From: Burkholderiales bacterium
GTDB lineage: Bacteria > Pseudomonadota > Gammaproteobacteria > Burkholderiales > Thiobacillaceae
Assembly (NCBI GenBank): GCA_005793645.1
Contig: SXRG01000110.1
Span: forward strand, 1-11,736
DNA length: 11,736 bases
Direction of reading: 5' to 3'
Of this stretch, positions 1 to 6,285 are shown piece after piece. How positions within the stretch are numbered: position 1 is the first letter of the stretch; the number at the start of each line of letters is the position of its first letter. The notes below the pieces were generated by a model. That model searched no databases. It saw nothing but the letters and a program-made list of their open reading frames with translations, and was not told the DNA's origin. Both the position numbers and the translations under genes were made by a program.

Positions 1-675
1 GCGTAGGTCGCAAGACCCGTCGGAGAAGGAGCCGCAGGCGGCACCGATCCGCGATAGGTAACGGCTGCCTGCGGCATCGGAACTCCTCGACATGGCCGGG
101 ATTGGCGAGAAGCCGTAGATGCGGTCCGGGCCCCACTTGTTGATGGTGTGAATATTGGCGGCGGCGGTGATTTCCAGCACCTCGTCCCAAGTGGTGCGCA
201 CGAAACCGCCCAGACCGCGCACCTTCACATATTTGTCGCGCTTGGCATTATCGGCCTGGATCGCGGCCCAAGCCTCGACCGGATCCTTGCCAGATTTCTT
301 TTCGGCACGGTAAAGGTCGAGTAGACGGCCGCGGATCATCGGGTATTTGATGCGGTGCGGGCTGTACAGATACCACGAGAACGACGCGCCACGCTGGCAA
401 CCGCGCGGTTCATGGTTAGGCATGTCCTCGCGGGTGCGCGGGTAATCAGTCTGCTGCATTTCGAACGAAACCAGCCCGTTCTTGACGAAAATCTTCCATG
501 AACAGCCGCCAGTGCAGTTCACGCCGTGCGTGGAACGTACGACCTTGTCGTGGCGCCAACGGTTACGGTAGGCGTCTTCCCATTTGCGGTCTTCGATAGT
601 CATCACACCGTGCTCGCCGGAAAAGGGTTCCCGGGAGTGGGTTAAGTAGGTCAGGCGGTCGAGAAAGTGACTCAT
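1..675 (-). CDS. narG: Respiratory nitrate reductase alpha subunit NarG, N-terminal 225 residues (gene runs off the left edge)
   Basis: NarG is the molybdenum bis-MGD catalytic subunit of the cytoplasm-facing, membrane-anchored nitrate reductase (NarGHI), which reduces nitrate to nitrite with quinol electrons. The ORF reads without a break from ATG at 675 to the window edge and aligns with E. coli NarG from its first residues (MSHFLDRLTYLTHSRE). The FS0 [4Fe-4S] ligands occur at the E. coli positions: His50, Cys54, Cys58 and Cys93, within HGVNCTGGCSW and NHEPRGCQRGA. Asp219 aligns with the Asp that coordinates molybdenum in E. coli. The start is supported by AAAGGAG six bases upstream and by full N-terminal similarity. 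The segment around Asp219 (CGSFSDGSCDLR) departs from the usual CLSFYDWYCDLP. It is the last gene of the narK1-narK2-orf-narG series in this window, and narHJI would be expected further left. Family assignment is secure; function past residue 225 cannot be judged. Confidence 0.97.
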   Translation of the reverse strand, partial: MSHFLDRLTYLTHSREPFSGEHGVMTIEDRKWEDAYRNRWRHDKVVRSTHGVNCTGGCSWKIFVKNGLVSFEMQQTDYPRTREDMPNHEPRGCQRGASFSWYLYSPHRIKYPMIRGRLLDLYRAEKKSGKDPVEAWAAIQADNAKRDKYVKVRGLGGFVRTTWDEVLEITAAANIHTINKWGPDRIYGFSPIPAMSRSSDAAGSRYLSRIGAACGSFSDGSCDLR

Positions 676-721
676 TGTTGACTCCTTTAATTCCTAGGGC
701 AGGTGCCCCATTCAATCTTGA

Positions 722-741
722 AAACAGACGGACAATCCGTC
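722..741 (-). terminator. Short hairpin with T-rich tail at the stop of the 69-residue ORF, upstream of narG
   Basis: On the minus strand GACGGA-TTG-TCCGTC forms a perfect 6-bp stem with a 3-base loop, followed by TGTTTTC. It overlaps the stop codon of the small membrane-protein gene and lies about 50 bases before the narG start. The stem is short and the T-run is interrupted, so it would be a weak or partial terminator, or an RNA processing or stability element. Seen in sequence; function inferred. Confidence 0.35.
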
Positions 742-949
742 ACCTGAAAAACAGCGAATAGATGGCATAACCTGCTATCAGAAGGCCGGCCAGAAGATTC
801 ATTGGCCGGGTACGCTCGGTGCATTCCTTCATAAATAAGGCATCAATGCGCATCGCCTCGGTAAAACGGCTGCGAATGAAGGTCGCAAAAATCAATATCG
901 CGCCGTAGAGCATGCCTATAGCGTTGACTAGTGCATCCGGGTGATCCAT
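740..949 (-). CDS. Small two-helix membrane protein, unknown function
   Basis: I do not recognise this 69-residue protein. It has two hydrophobic stretches, roughly residues 7-26 (ALVNAIGMLYGAILIFATFI) and 50-68 (MNLLAGLLIAGYAIYSLFF). They are separated by a polar stretch rich in Arg, Lys and Glu with one Cys (RSRFTEAMRID, MKECTERTRP), which suggests a helical hairpin in the inner membrane with a charged cytoplasmic loop. The ATG at 949 has AAGGTGA about eight bases upstream. It lies between narK2 (75 bases upstream) and narG (64 bases downstream) on the same strand, so it is very probably co-transcribed. A role in nitrate reductase assembly, membrane anchoring or transport is only a guess from context. 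The hydrophobic pattern and ribosome site argue that it is real rather than a chance ORF. Confidence 0.7.
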   Translation of the reverse strand: MDHPDALVNAIGMLYGAILIFATFIRSRFTEAMRIDALFMKECTERTRPMNLLAGLLIAGYAIYSLFFR

Positions 950-986
950 CGATCAATTCACCTTGGTTCTAAATATTGGATCGGGT

Positions 987-1014
987 GGGGAAGGTCATGT
1001 TCAACGTCTTCCCC
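987..1014 (-). other. Hairpin just downstream of narK2
   Basis: GGGGAAG (987-993) and CTTCCCC (1008-1014) form a perfect 7-bp inverted repeat around a 14-base loop, 11 bases past the narK2 stop codon. No T-run follows on the minus strand, so it is not a canonical intrinsic terminator. It could protect the narK2 transcript from 3' decay or lower read-through to the small ORF and narG. The structure is visible; the role is inferred. Confidence 0.35.
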
Positions 1015-1024
1015 GATTCAGGTA

Positions 1025-2773
1025 TCACGCCTTGTGCAGATCGATCTGGCGCATGTGGTCCTTTTCGATATCGCTCAGCTTGTCCCACCAGGTGCCGCCG
1101 GAGTTGCCGTAGTCGAAGCGCTCGGCGCCCTTGCGGGTGTAGTACCAGTAGTTCACTAGCCAAGAGTAGGCGTAGAAACAGGCGACACCGACGAAGAACA
1201 GATTGGCGTTGCCGGTCTTCTCGATGGACATACCGACCAGCGAGGTCCAAACGAACGGGCCGAAGGCTGCCCAGGCACCCGTCCAGCCCAGCATTTGCGC
1301 ACCCTTGGCTGGGGAGTAGGCAAATACGATGGGATACTGGCGGAAGGTAGCCGCGTTATTGATGCCGGTCATCAGGAAGATCCATAGCATGCCGTAGAGG
1401 AAACCCTGGAACTGTTCGATACCCGTCGGCGTAAGCGCGCCGCTTACCACCAGATACACAGCGCCGGCGATTTGGCCCAGCGTCGTCCAATGCATGCCCT
1501 TGCTGCCGCCGATTTTGTCGAAGATGCCACCAGTCAAGGCACGCACCGCACCGCCGATCAGCGGGCCCATGAAGGCGTAGGCCAGGGGGTCCGGTGCACC
1601 GTCGAAGCCGCCGTAGATGGTCTTAATCATCATCGGGAAGGCGGCTGCGTAGCCGGAGAATGAACCGAAGGAGCAGATATAGGTGATGGTGCAGTTCCAG
1701 GTATGGGTGCGCGCCCGGTTACGGGAAGAGAGGATCTCGAACTGTCCCTTGAATCCGCGCGCCGGCACATTCACGCTACGCAGGAACAGGGCGCTGAGGA
1801 TGAAGGCGACCACCAGGAACGGCACCCAGATGAAGGCGGCGGTCTGCAGCCACATGCCCTTCTTGACTACGTTCTTGTAGGTCACGTCGGTGATTTCCCC
1901 GGCGGGGTTGCGCACCACGTCAAGCTTGACGCCCTTGGTCGTCACCACCTCGGTGATCACGCCGTTGGCGTCTTTTTTGACGTCCGGCTTGATAGCCTTG
2001 ATCGTGTCGGTCTCATGCAGGACGACATCCTTCAGCTTGCCGTTTGCGTCCTTCACCACTTCGATGACGCTGGCCAGCTCGGGTTTGTTGACCACCACAT
2101 CGGTGATGACACACACATCTTTTTTGGTGGCCGGATCCTTGGTACACGCCCCTTTGGTGAGCGTGATCGCGCCCTTGACCACGTCGCCCTTGGTGAAGAC
2201 CTGCGGGCCGGCAGCGATGGTGCCGATCGCGGCGAAGCCGATGATCCACGGCGCCACGAACTGCACGATGGAAACGCCGAAGTTGCCCAGGCCAGCCTGG
2301 ATGCCCATGGCCAGGCCCTGCAGCCGTTTCGGGAAGAAGATGCTGGTGGAAGGCATGAAGGACGAGAAGTCGCCACCGCCCATGCCGCACAGGAAGCCGA
2401 TGATCATGAATGTGGTCCAGGGCGTATTCAGATCCTGGACCGCGAAACCCAGCCAGATCATCGGCAGCACCTTGATGATGGTCGAGATGCTGACCACCGG
2501 CCGTGTGCCCAGCACTGGAATGAAGTTGGAATGGATCAAGCGCAGGATGCCGGAGGCAAGACCCGGGATGGCCGCAAGCCAGAACAGTTCCATGGTGGTG
2601 AACTTGAAGCCGATCGCCGGCATGCGCACCACCACCGCGCTCATCACGAACCAGGTCGCGAACGAAAAGATCAACGAAAAGGTGGTGATGGCGCAGGTGC
2701 GCCACGCGATTGCGCTACCGGTTTCTTTCCAGAACTGCGGATTTTCCGGTTCCCATCTGGGTAGTCTTGCCAT
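1025..2773 (-). CDS. narK2: NarK2-type nitrate/nitrite transporter (MFS, NNP family) with a ~115-residue periplasmic insert
   Basis: This 582-residue major facilitator protein of the nitrate/nitrite porter family probably exchanges nitrate for nitrite across the inner membrane. Twelve hydrophobic helices can be placed, TM1 near 24-50 and TM12 near 521-545. The nitrate signature in TM4 is GMGGGDFSSFMPSTSIFFPKR (131-150 region), followed by AMGIQAGLGNFGVS. The substrate-binding arginines are probably Arg78 (GILRLIHS, TM2) and Arg411 (GAVRALTGGIFDKIGG, TM8). Family members are usually about 420-500 residues. The excess here is residues 190-305, between TM5 and TM6 and so predicted periplasmic. 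It carries Cys210 and Cys221 and three related beta-hairpin-like units (KDANGKLKDV, KDANGVITEV, NPAGEITDV). The start at 2773 has AAAGGAG about ten bases upstream. It follows narK1 on the same strand. Type II (antiporter) assignment rests on sequence style and gene order and is less certain than the family. Confidence 0.93.
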   Translation of the reverse strand: MARLPRWEPENPQFWKETGSAIAWRTCAITTFSLIFSFATWFVMSAVVVRMPAIGFKFTTMELFWLAAIPGLASGILRLIHSNFIPVLGTRPVVSISTIIKVLPMIWLGFAVQDLNTPWTTFMIIGFLCGMGGGDFSSFMPSTSIFFPKRLQGLAMGIQAGLGNFGVSIVQFVAPWIIGFAAIGTIAAGPQVFTKGDVVKGAITLTKGACTKDPATKKDVCVITDVVVNKPELASVIEVVKDANGKLKDVVLHETDTIKAIKPDVKKDANGVITEVVTTKGVKLDVVRNPAGEITDVTYKNVVKKGMWLQTAAFIWVPFLVVAFILSALFLRSVNVPARGFKGQFEILSSRNRARTHTWNCTITYICSFGSFSGYAAAFPMMIKTIYGGFDGAPDPLAYAFMGPLIGGAVRALTGGIFDKIGGSKGMHWTTLGQIAGAVYLVVSGALTPTGIEQFQGFLYGMLWIFLMTGINNAATFRQYPIVFAYSPAKGAQMLGWTGAWAAFGPFVWTSLVGMSIEKTGNANLFFVGVACFYAYSWLVNYWYYTRKGAERFDYGNSGGTWWDKLSDIEKDHMRQIDLHKA

Positions 2774-2791
2774 GCCAATTGCTCCTTTGAC

Positions 2792-2869
2792 TTAAGTTGG
2801 ACAGCCTGGATTTCGCCGTGCTGCATTCAGGCGATGGAAGAAATCATCCATCGCGTTTTTTCTCTTCAT
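2792..2869 (-). CDS. Putative 25-codon ORF overlapping the narK1 stop (ATGA), filling the narK1-narK2 gap
   Basis: An ATG at 2869 overlaps the narK1 TGA as ATGA. It opens a 25-codon frame (MKRKNAMDDFFHRLNAARR, then NPGCPT) that ends in TAA at 2792, 18 bases before the narK2 ATG and just ahead of its AAAGGAG. The peptide is basic with no hydrophobic segment, and I recognise no family. It could be a small protein, a device coupling narK2 translation to narK1, or chance. The frame is also open upstream inside narK1, which lowers its weight as evidence. It contains the 2831-2854 hairpin. Confidence 0.25.
   Translation of the reverse strand: MKRKNAMDDFFHRLNAARRNPGCPT
2831..2861 (+). terminator. 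Stem-loop plus T-run between narK1 and narK2, terminator-like only on the plus strand
   Basis: GCGATGGA (2831-2838) pairs perfectly with TCCATCGC (2847-2854) across an 8-base loop. On the plus strand it is followed by GTTTTTT (2855-2861), the form of an intrinsic terminator. All genes here run on the minus strand, where the T-run becomes an A-run before the hairpin. It may therefore stop antisense transcription toward narK1, or act as an intercistronic mRNA structure upstream of narK2. Visible structure, inferred role. Confidence 0.4.
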
Positions 2870-4125
2870 TCCAGCGTGTCCGCCGCAACCGCCGGCTTCT
2901 TGATCAGGTCCAGCTTGCGAACCTCGGTGGCGTACATCCAGATCAGCGACACCCAGACCACGCCGTACATCAGCATGAAAGCCGAGGAGCGGATGCCGGT
3001 GAGGTCGACCAGCGCGCCGAACATGATCGGCAGCAGGAAGCCGCCGAGGCCGCCGACCAGGCCGACGATTCCCGAGATGACGCCGATGTTGTGCGGGTAT
3101 TCGTCGGAGATGTACTTGAAGACGCTGGCCTTGCCGAAGGCGAAGGCCACGCCCACCGTGAACAGCAACGCGGTGAACAGCTCGGGGCCGAGATGCAGGT
3201 GATAGGTCTGCGGGCCGGTCACGGTCTTCACGGTGAACTCGGAATCCGGGTAGGACATGATGAACAGGCAGATCCAGGACACCCACAGCACCCACCATGT
3301 CACCCGATGCGCGCCCCATTTGTCCGACATCCAGCCGCCCACCGCGCGCAGCACGCCGCCCGGTAGCGAGAACGCCGCAGCCAGCAGCGCCGCCGTCTTC
3401 AGGTCGAAGCCGTATTCGGTGACGTAATACTTGGTCATCCACAAGGCCAGGCCGACGTAGCCGCCGAACACGATGGAGTAGTACTGGCAGTACTTCCACA
3501 CGACGGGGTCTTTCAGCGCCTTTAGTTGATCGCGCACAGTGACGTGCGCCGGCACCTTGTGCGCCGGGTCGTCGTAGGTGAAGAACCAGAACAGGATGGC
3601 GGTGACCAGCATCGCCGCCGCGTAGACCTGAGGCACCATGGTCCAGCCGTAGGCCATGACGATGGCGGGGGCGACCAGCTTGGTGACCGCAGCACCAGAG
3701 TTGCCGGCGCCGAACACGCCCATCGCCATACCCTGACGCTCTTTTTCGTACCAGCGCGCGCAGTAGGCGATGCCAACCGAGAAGGAGCCGCCGGCCAGAC
3801 CGACGAACAGGCCGATGGTGAGGAAGTGCCAGAACTCGGTGGCATATTCCATCAGCCAGATCGGCCCGACGGTGGACAGCATCAGAAAGAAGAACACGAT
3901 GCGGCCGCCGAACTTGTCAGTCCACATGCCCAGCGGTAGGCGAATTAATGAGCCGGTGAGCACCGGTGTGGCGATCAGGATGCCAAACTGGGTCTCGTTG
4001 AGCCCGAGTTGGGCCTTGATGGGAATTCCAATAACGGCAAACATCATCCACACGGCAAAACACACCGTGAAGGCCAGAGTGCTCATTACGAGCACTGAAA
4101 GCTGTTGTTGCGAACGAGGCGTCAT
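2866..4125 (-). CDS. narK1: NarK1-type nitrate transporter (MFS, NNP family)
   Basis: A 419-residue, 12-helix major facilitator transporter of the nitrate/nitrite porter family, close to the usual length for the type I proteins thought to import nitrate with protons. The conserved MFS loop GMWTDKFGGR follows TM2, and its partner GGWMSDKWGAHR follows TM8. Probable substrate arginines are Arg62 (GSLIRLPLG) and Arg260 (GGVLRAVGG). The first nitrate signature is GLAGGSFSVGIAYCARWYEKE (109-129 region), followed by GVFGAGNSGAAVTK. The C-terminal half has GLVGGLGGFLLPIMFG. The start at 4125 gives a normal N-terminus, though the upstream GCGGATAAC is a poor ribosome site. It is the first gene of the minus-strand nar series and is divergent from narX, with a NarL-like repeat in the shared spacer. 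Together with narK2 it forms the split version of the NarK1-NarK2 fusion known in Paracoccus. Confidence 0.93.
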   Translation of the reverse strand: MTPRSQQQLSVLVMSTLAFTVCFAVWMMFAVIGIPIKAQLGLNETQFGILIATPVLTGSLIRLPLGMWTDKFGGRIVFFFLMLSTVGPIWLMEYATEFWHFLTIGLFVGLAGGSFSVGIAYCARWYEKERQGMAMGVFGAGNSGAAVTKLVAPAIVMAYGWTMVPQVYAAAMLVTAILFWFFTYDDPAHKVPAHVTVRDQLKALKDPVVWKYCQYYSIVFGGYVGLALWMTKYYVTEYGFDLKTAALLAAAFSLPGGVLRAVGGWMSDKWGAHRVTWWVLWVSWICLFIMSYPDSEFTVKTVTGPQTYHLHLGPELFTALLFTVGVAFAFGKASVFKYISDEYPHNIGVISGIVGLVGGLGGFLLPIMFGALVDLTGIRSSAFMLMYGVVWVSLIWMYATEVRKLDLIKKPAVAADTLE

Positions 4126-4232
4126 GGTGTTATCCGCTTAAAAGATCACATTGACTGAACTGTTAGGGGCGCAGTCTCCGACTCCATAAAGGGTGACGCA
4201 AGCTGGGTGGGCGAAGAAATAGTGCGGTGATC

Positions 4233-4257
4233 TACCCATAAATAGGTGGTTGGGTAG
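4233..4257. promoter_or_regulatory. NarL-heptamer-like inverted repeat in the narK1/narX divergent spacer
   Basis: TACCCAT (4233-4239) matches the NarL heptamer TACYNMT, and with ATAGGTG (4242-4248, six of seven for the opposite heptamer) it forms the 7-2-7 layout bound by NarL. A further TTGGGTA (4250-4256) also fits six of seven. Together CTACCCA (4232-4238) and TGGGTAG (4251-4257) make a perfect 7-bp inverted repeat. It lies about 108 bases from the narK1 start and about 130 from the narX start. No clear FNR box was found in this spacer. Confidence 0.5.
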
Positions 4258-4388
4258 TCTCTCAACTGCATGATATTGTTTGCTTTTTGTTGCGGGTGGT
4301 CTGCAATCTGATCGAACCCTGGCGCGTTGTGGGTATTTCCTCTTCGCCGTATCTGGATTACAAGGAGTACCCGAGCAAGCCAATTATT

Positions 4389-6278
4389 ATGAAATCCATC
4401 CGAACCCTCTCCTGGAAAACGCTGCAGAACTCGCTGCTGTTGCGCATGGGTGGCGCCATTGTCGCTATTGCCCTGCTGGCGGTATTGGGTATGACGGTGT
4501 CCGGATTGGTGGCGGAATCCACTCAAGGCAGTGGCGAAGCCATCAATCGTGCCGGTAGTTTGCGTTTACAAAGTTGGCAAATGGCTAGCATGTATCTGGC
4601 CGCACCGTTACCCGCAGGTGGTGGCAGCGGTGCGCGTATGACCGAGGCGATGCGTAGCTTCGAGGCCACCCTGGAGAGCCCTGCCATCCAAGCAATGTTG
4701 CCGCGCACCCCGAATATTGAACCAGCACTCACCTATCACCAGATCCGCAGTGAATGGCTGGAACACATCCGTCCACGCTTCCAGACACTGGCTGATGGTT
4801 GCCCCGCCTCGCAGGATGCCAGCGCGCGCGCTGCTCTGCTGGCCGAGATTGGTCAGTTTGTGGATCGTATCAATCACTTGGTAAAACGCCTGGAAGAGAC
4901 CACTGAGGCCAAGATCCTAGTTATGCGCCTAGTCCTGGGTGTGGCGTTGATTCTCACTGTGTTGGTGGTGATGCTTACTATTCATTTTATTTACACCCAG
5001 TTTGTGCAGCCGCTACGTGGCCTGCTCACCCTGGCCAGCCGTGTCGGTCAGGGTGACCTGTCGGTGAGCACCCCGCATACCGGCCCGGACGAGCTGGGTC
5101 AGTTGGGCTGCGCCTTTAACCTCATGGCTGAGGATCTCTACAAGGTCTATCAAAACCTGGAAGAGCGAGTTGAGCAGAAGACTGCAGAATTGACGCGCAG
5201 CAACCAGTCACTGGAACTGCTTTACCACTCCATCTCGCGTCTGCACGGCGCCCCGCCCGACAGGGAGACCTGGCTCGCCTTGCTACGCGACATCGAGGTG
5301 CTGCTCGATTTGGGTCACGGTCTGATTTGCCTAGGCGAGTACGGCGGCGACAGCGGCCAGGTAATCGCTTCGACTCTGACCAAGGACGAGCCCCACTCAT
5401 GCGATACGGCCAATTGCCTCTGGTGCCACGGCACTAACCAGACTCGGGTGAGTATCGCCTGCGACTACCGCCGCCACCTCACCCTGCCGCTGGCCGATAC
5501 CGAACACCAGTACGGTGTACTTATCTTTATCATTCCGGCGGAGCGCCAGATTGAGCCCTGGCAGGTGCAACTGCTCGAGGCGCTGTCGCGCCACATCGGC
5601 GTTGCTATCGGCGCCGAGCAGCAAATCAACAAAAACCGCAGGCTGGATTTGTTGGAAGAGCGCGCAGTAATCGCCCGGGAACTGCATGATTCACTTGCTC
5701 AATCGTTGGCCTACATGAAGATACAGGTCAGCCGCATGAAAAATATCTTGCGCAACCAATCTGCTCCGGGGCAGATGGAAAATATTCTGGAAGAGTTGCG
5801 GGAGGGGCTAGACAGCGCCTATCGGCAATTGCGCGAATTGCTCTCTTCGTTTCGTATGAAGATAGAGGAGGGGACCTTGGCCCAAGCCTTATCACGTACG
5901 GCCAGTGAGTTTTCTGATCGCAGTGGTTTGCCCATTGAACTGAATGTCGATATAGGGGGCTGTCAGCTCAGTCCGAATGAAGAAATTCATGTCCTGCATA
6001 TCGTCCGCGAGGCACTTTCCAATGTTATGCACCACGCTCAGGCGACAGGTATTCAGATACATTTGCACCACCAGGAAAGCGGCGAGATCACTATGACGGT
6101 CGAGGATGACGGCGTGGGGATTACAAGGGCAGCCGAAGTGCACCATTATGGAATGACTATCATGGAAGAGCGGGCACGCACCCTACACGGTCGAATCGAT
6201 TTTCACAGCCAATCCAGCGTTGGAACCTGTGTCACGCTGACCTTTACGCCCAGCGACACTAGAAACCTTAAGAACTGA
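4389..6278 (+). CDS. narX: Nitrate/nitrite sensor histidine kinase NarX
   Basis: A 629-residue inner-membrane sensor kinase that detects periplasmic nitrate/nitrite and phosphorylates NarL. In order: TM1 (about 16-42); a periplasmic sensor domain whose nitrate-binding P-box reads EAINRAGSLRLQSWQMAS (50-67) and whose P'-box-like segment is FVDRINHLVKRLEE (157-170); TM2 (177-204); HAMP (about 203-256); and a coiled coil. A GAF-like central module follows, with a cysteine cluster at 338, 343, 346 and 358. The HPK7-type dimerisation domain has the phospho-accepting His433 in ARELHDSLAQSLAYMK. The ATPase domain has Asn545 (HIVREALSNVMHHA), DDGVGI (573-578) and YGMTIMEERA. I start it at ATG 4389 because TM1 and the P-box then fall as in E. 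coli NarX (598 residues). The frame stays open upstream to TTG 4287, and the best AAGGAG is 21 bases before the ATG, so the start is not certain. It is followed by narL after 7 bases. Confidence 0.95.
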   Translation: MKSIRTLSWKTLQNSLLLRMGGAIVAIALLAVLGMTVSGLVAESTQGSGEAINRAGSLRLQSWQMASMYLAAPLPAGGGSGARMTEAMRSFEATLESPAIQAMLPRTPNIEPALTYHQIRSEWLEHIRPRFQTLADGCPASQDASARAALLAEIGQFVDRINHLVKRLEETTEAKILVMRLVLGVALILTVLVVMLTIHFIYTQFVQPLRGLLTLASRVGQGDLSVSTPHTGPDELGQLGCAFNLMAEDLYKVYQNLEERVEQKTAELTRSNQSLELLYHSISRLHGAPPDRETWLALLRDIEVLLDLGHGLICLGEYGGDSGQVIASTLTKDEPHSCDTANCLWCHGTNQTRVSIACDYRRHLTLPLADTEHQYGVLIFIIPAERQIEPWQVQLLEALSRHIGVAIGAEQQINKNRRLDLLEERAVIARELHDSLAQSLAYMKIQVSRMKNILRNQSAPGQMENILEELREGLDSAYRQLRELLSSFRMKIEEGTLAQALSRTASEFSDRSGLPIELNVDIGGCQLSPNEEIHVLHIVREALSNVMHHAQATGIQIHLHHQESGEITMTVEDDGVGITRAAEVHHYGMTIMEERARTLHGRIDFHSQSSVGTCVTLTFTPSDTRNLKN

Positions 6279-6285
6279 AATTCGG

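Noticed and set aside
950..985. FNR-like half site TTGAT near the start of the small ORF (minus strand)
   Set aside because: Only one half fits; the other half is absent at the required spacing, and the piece lies almost on the start codon.
1703..2764. 353-codon plus-strand frame opposite narK2, with 1890-2795 (301 codons) also open
   Set aside because: Both are antisense shadows of the GC-rich narK2 gene. The peptides are His/Asp/Arg- or Ser/Thr-rich with no family pattern, while the minus-strand frame is an unmistakable transporter.
2792..3499. 235-codon minus-strand frame inside narK1
   Set aside because: It is an alternate frame of narK1 with an Arg/Gly-rich peptide. Only its last 25 codons, past the narK1 stop, are worth noting, and they are reported separately.
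4126..4388. Search for an FNR box in the narK1/narX spacer
   Set aside because: TTGAC and TGAT half-like pieces occur (for example near 4151), but none has a matching second half at four-base spacing.
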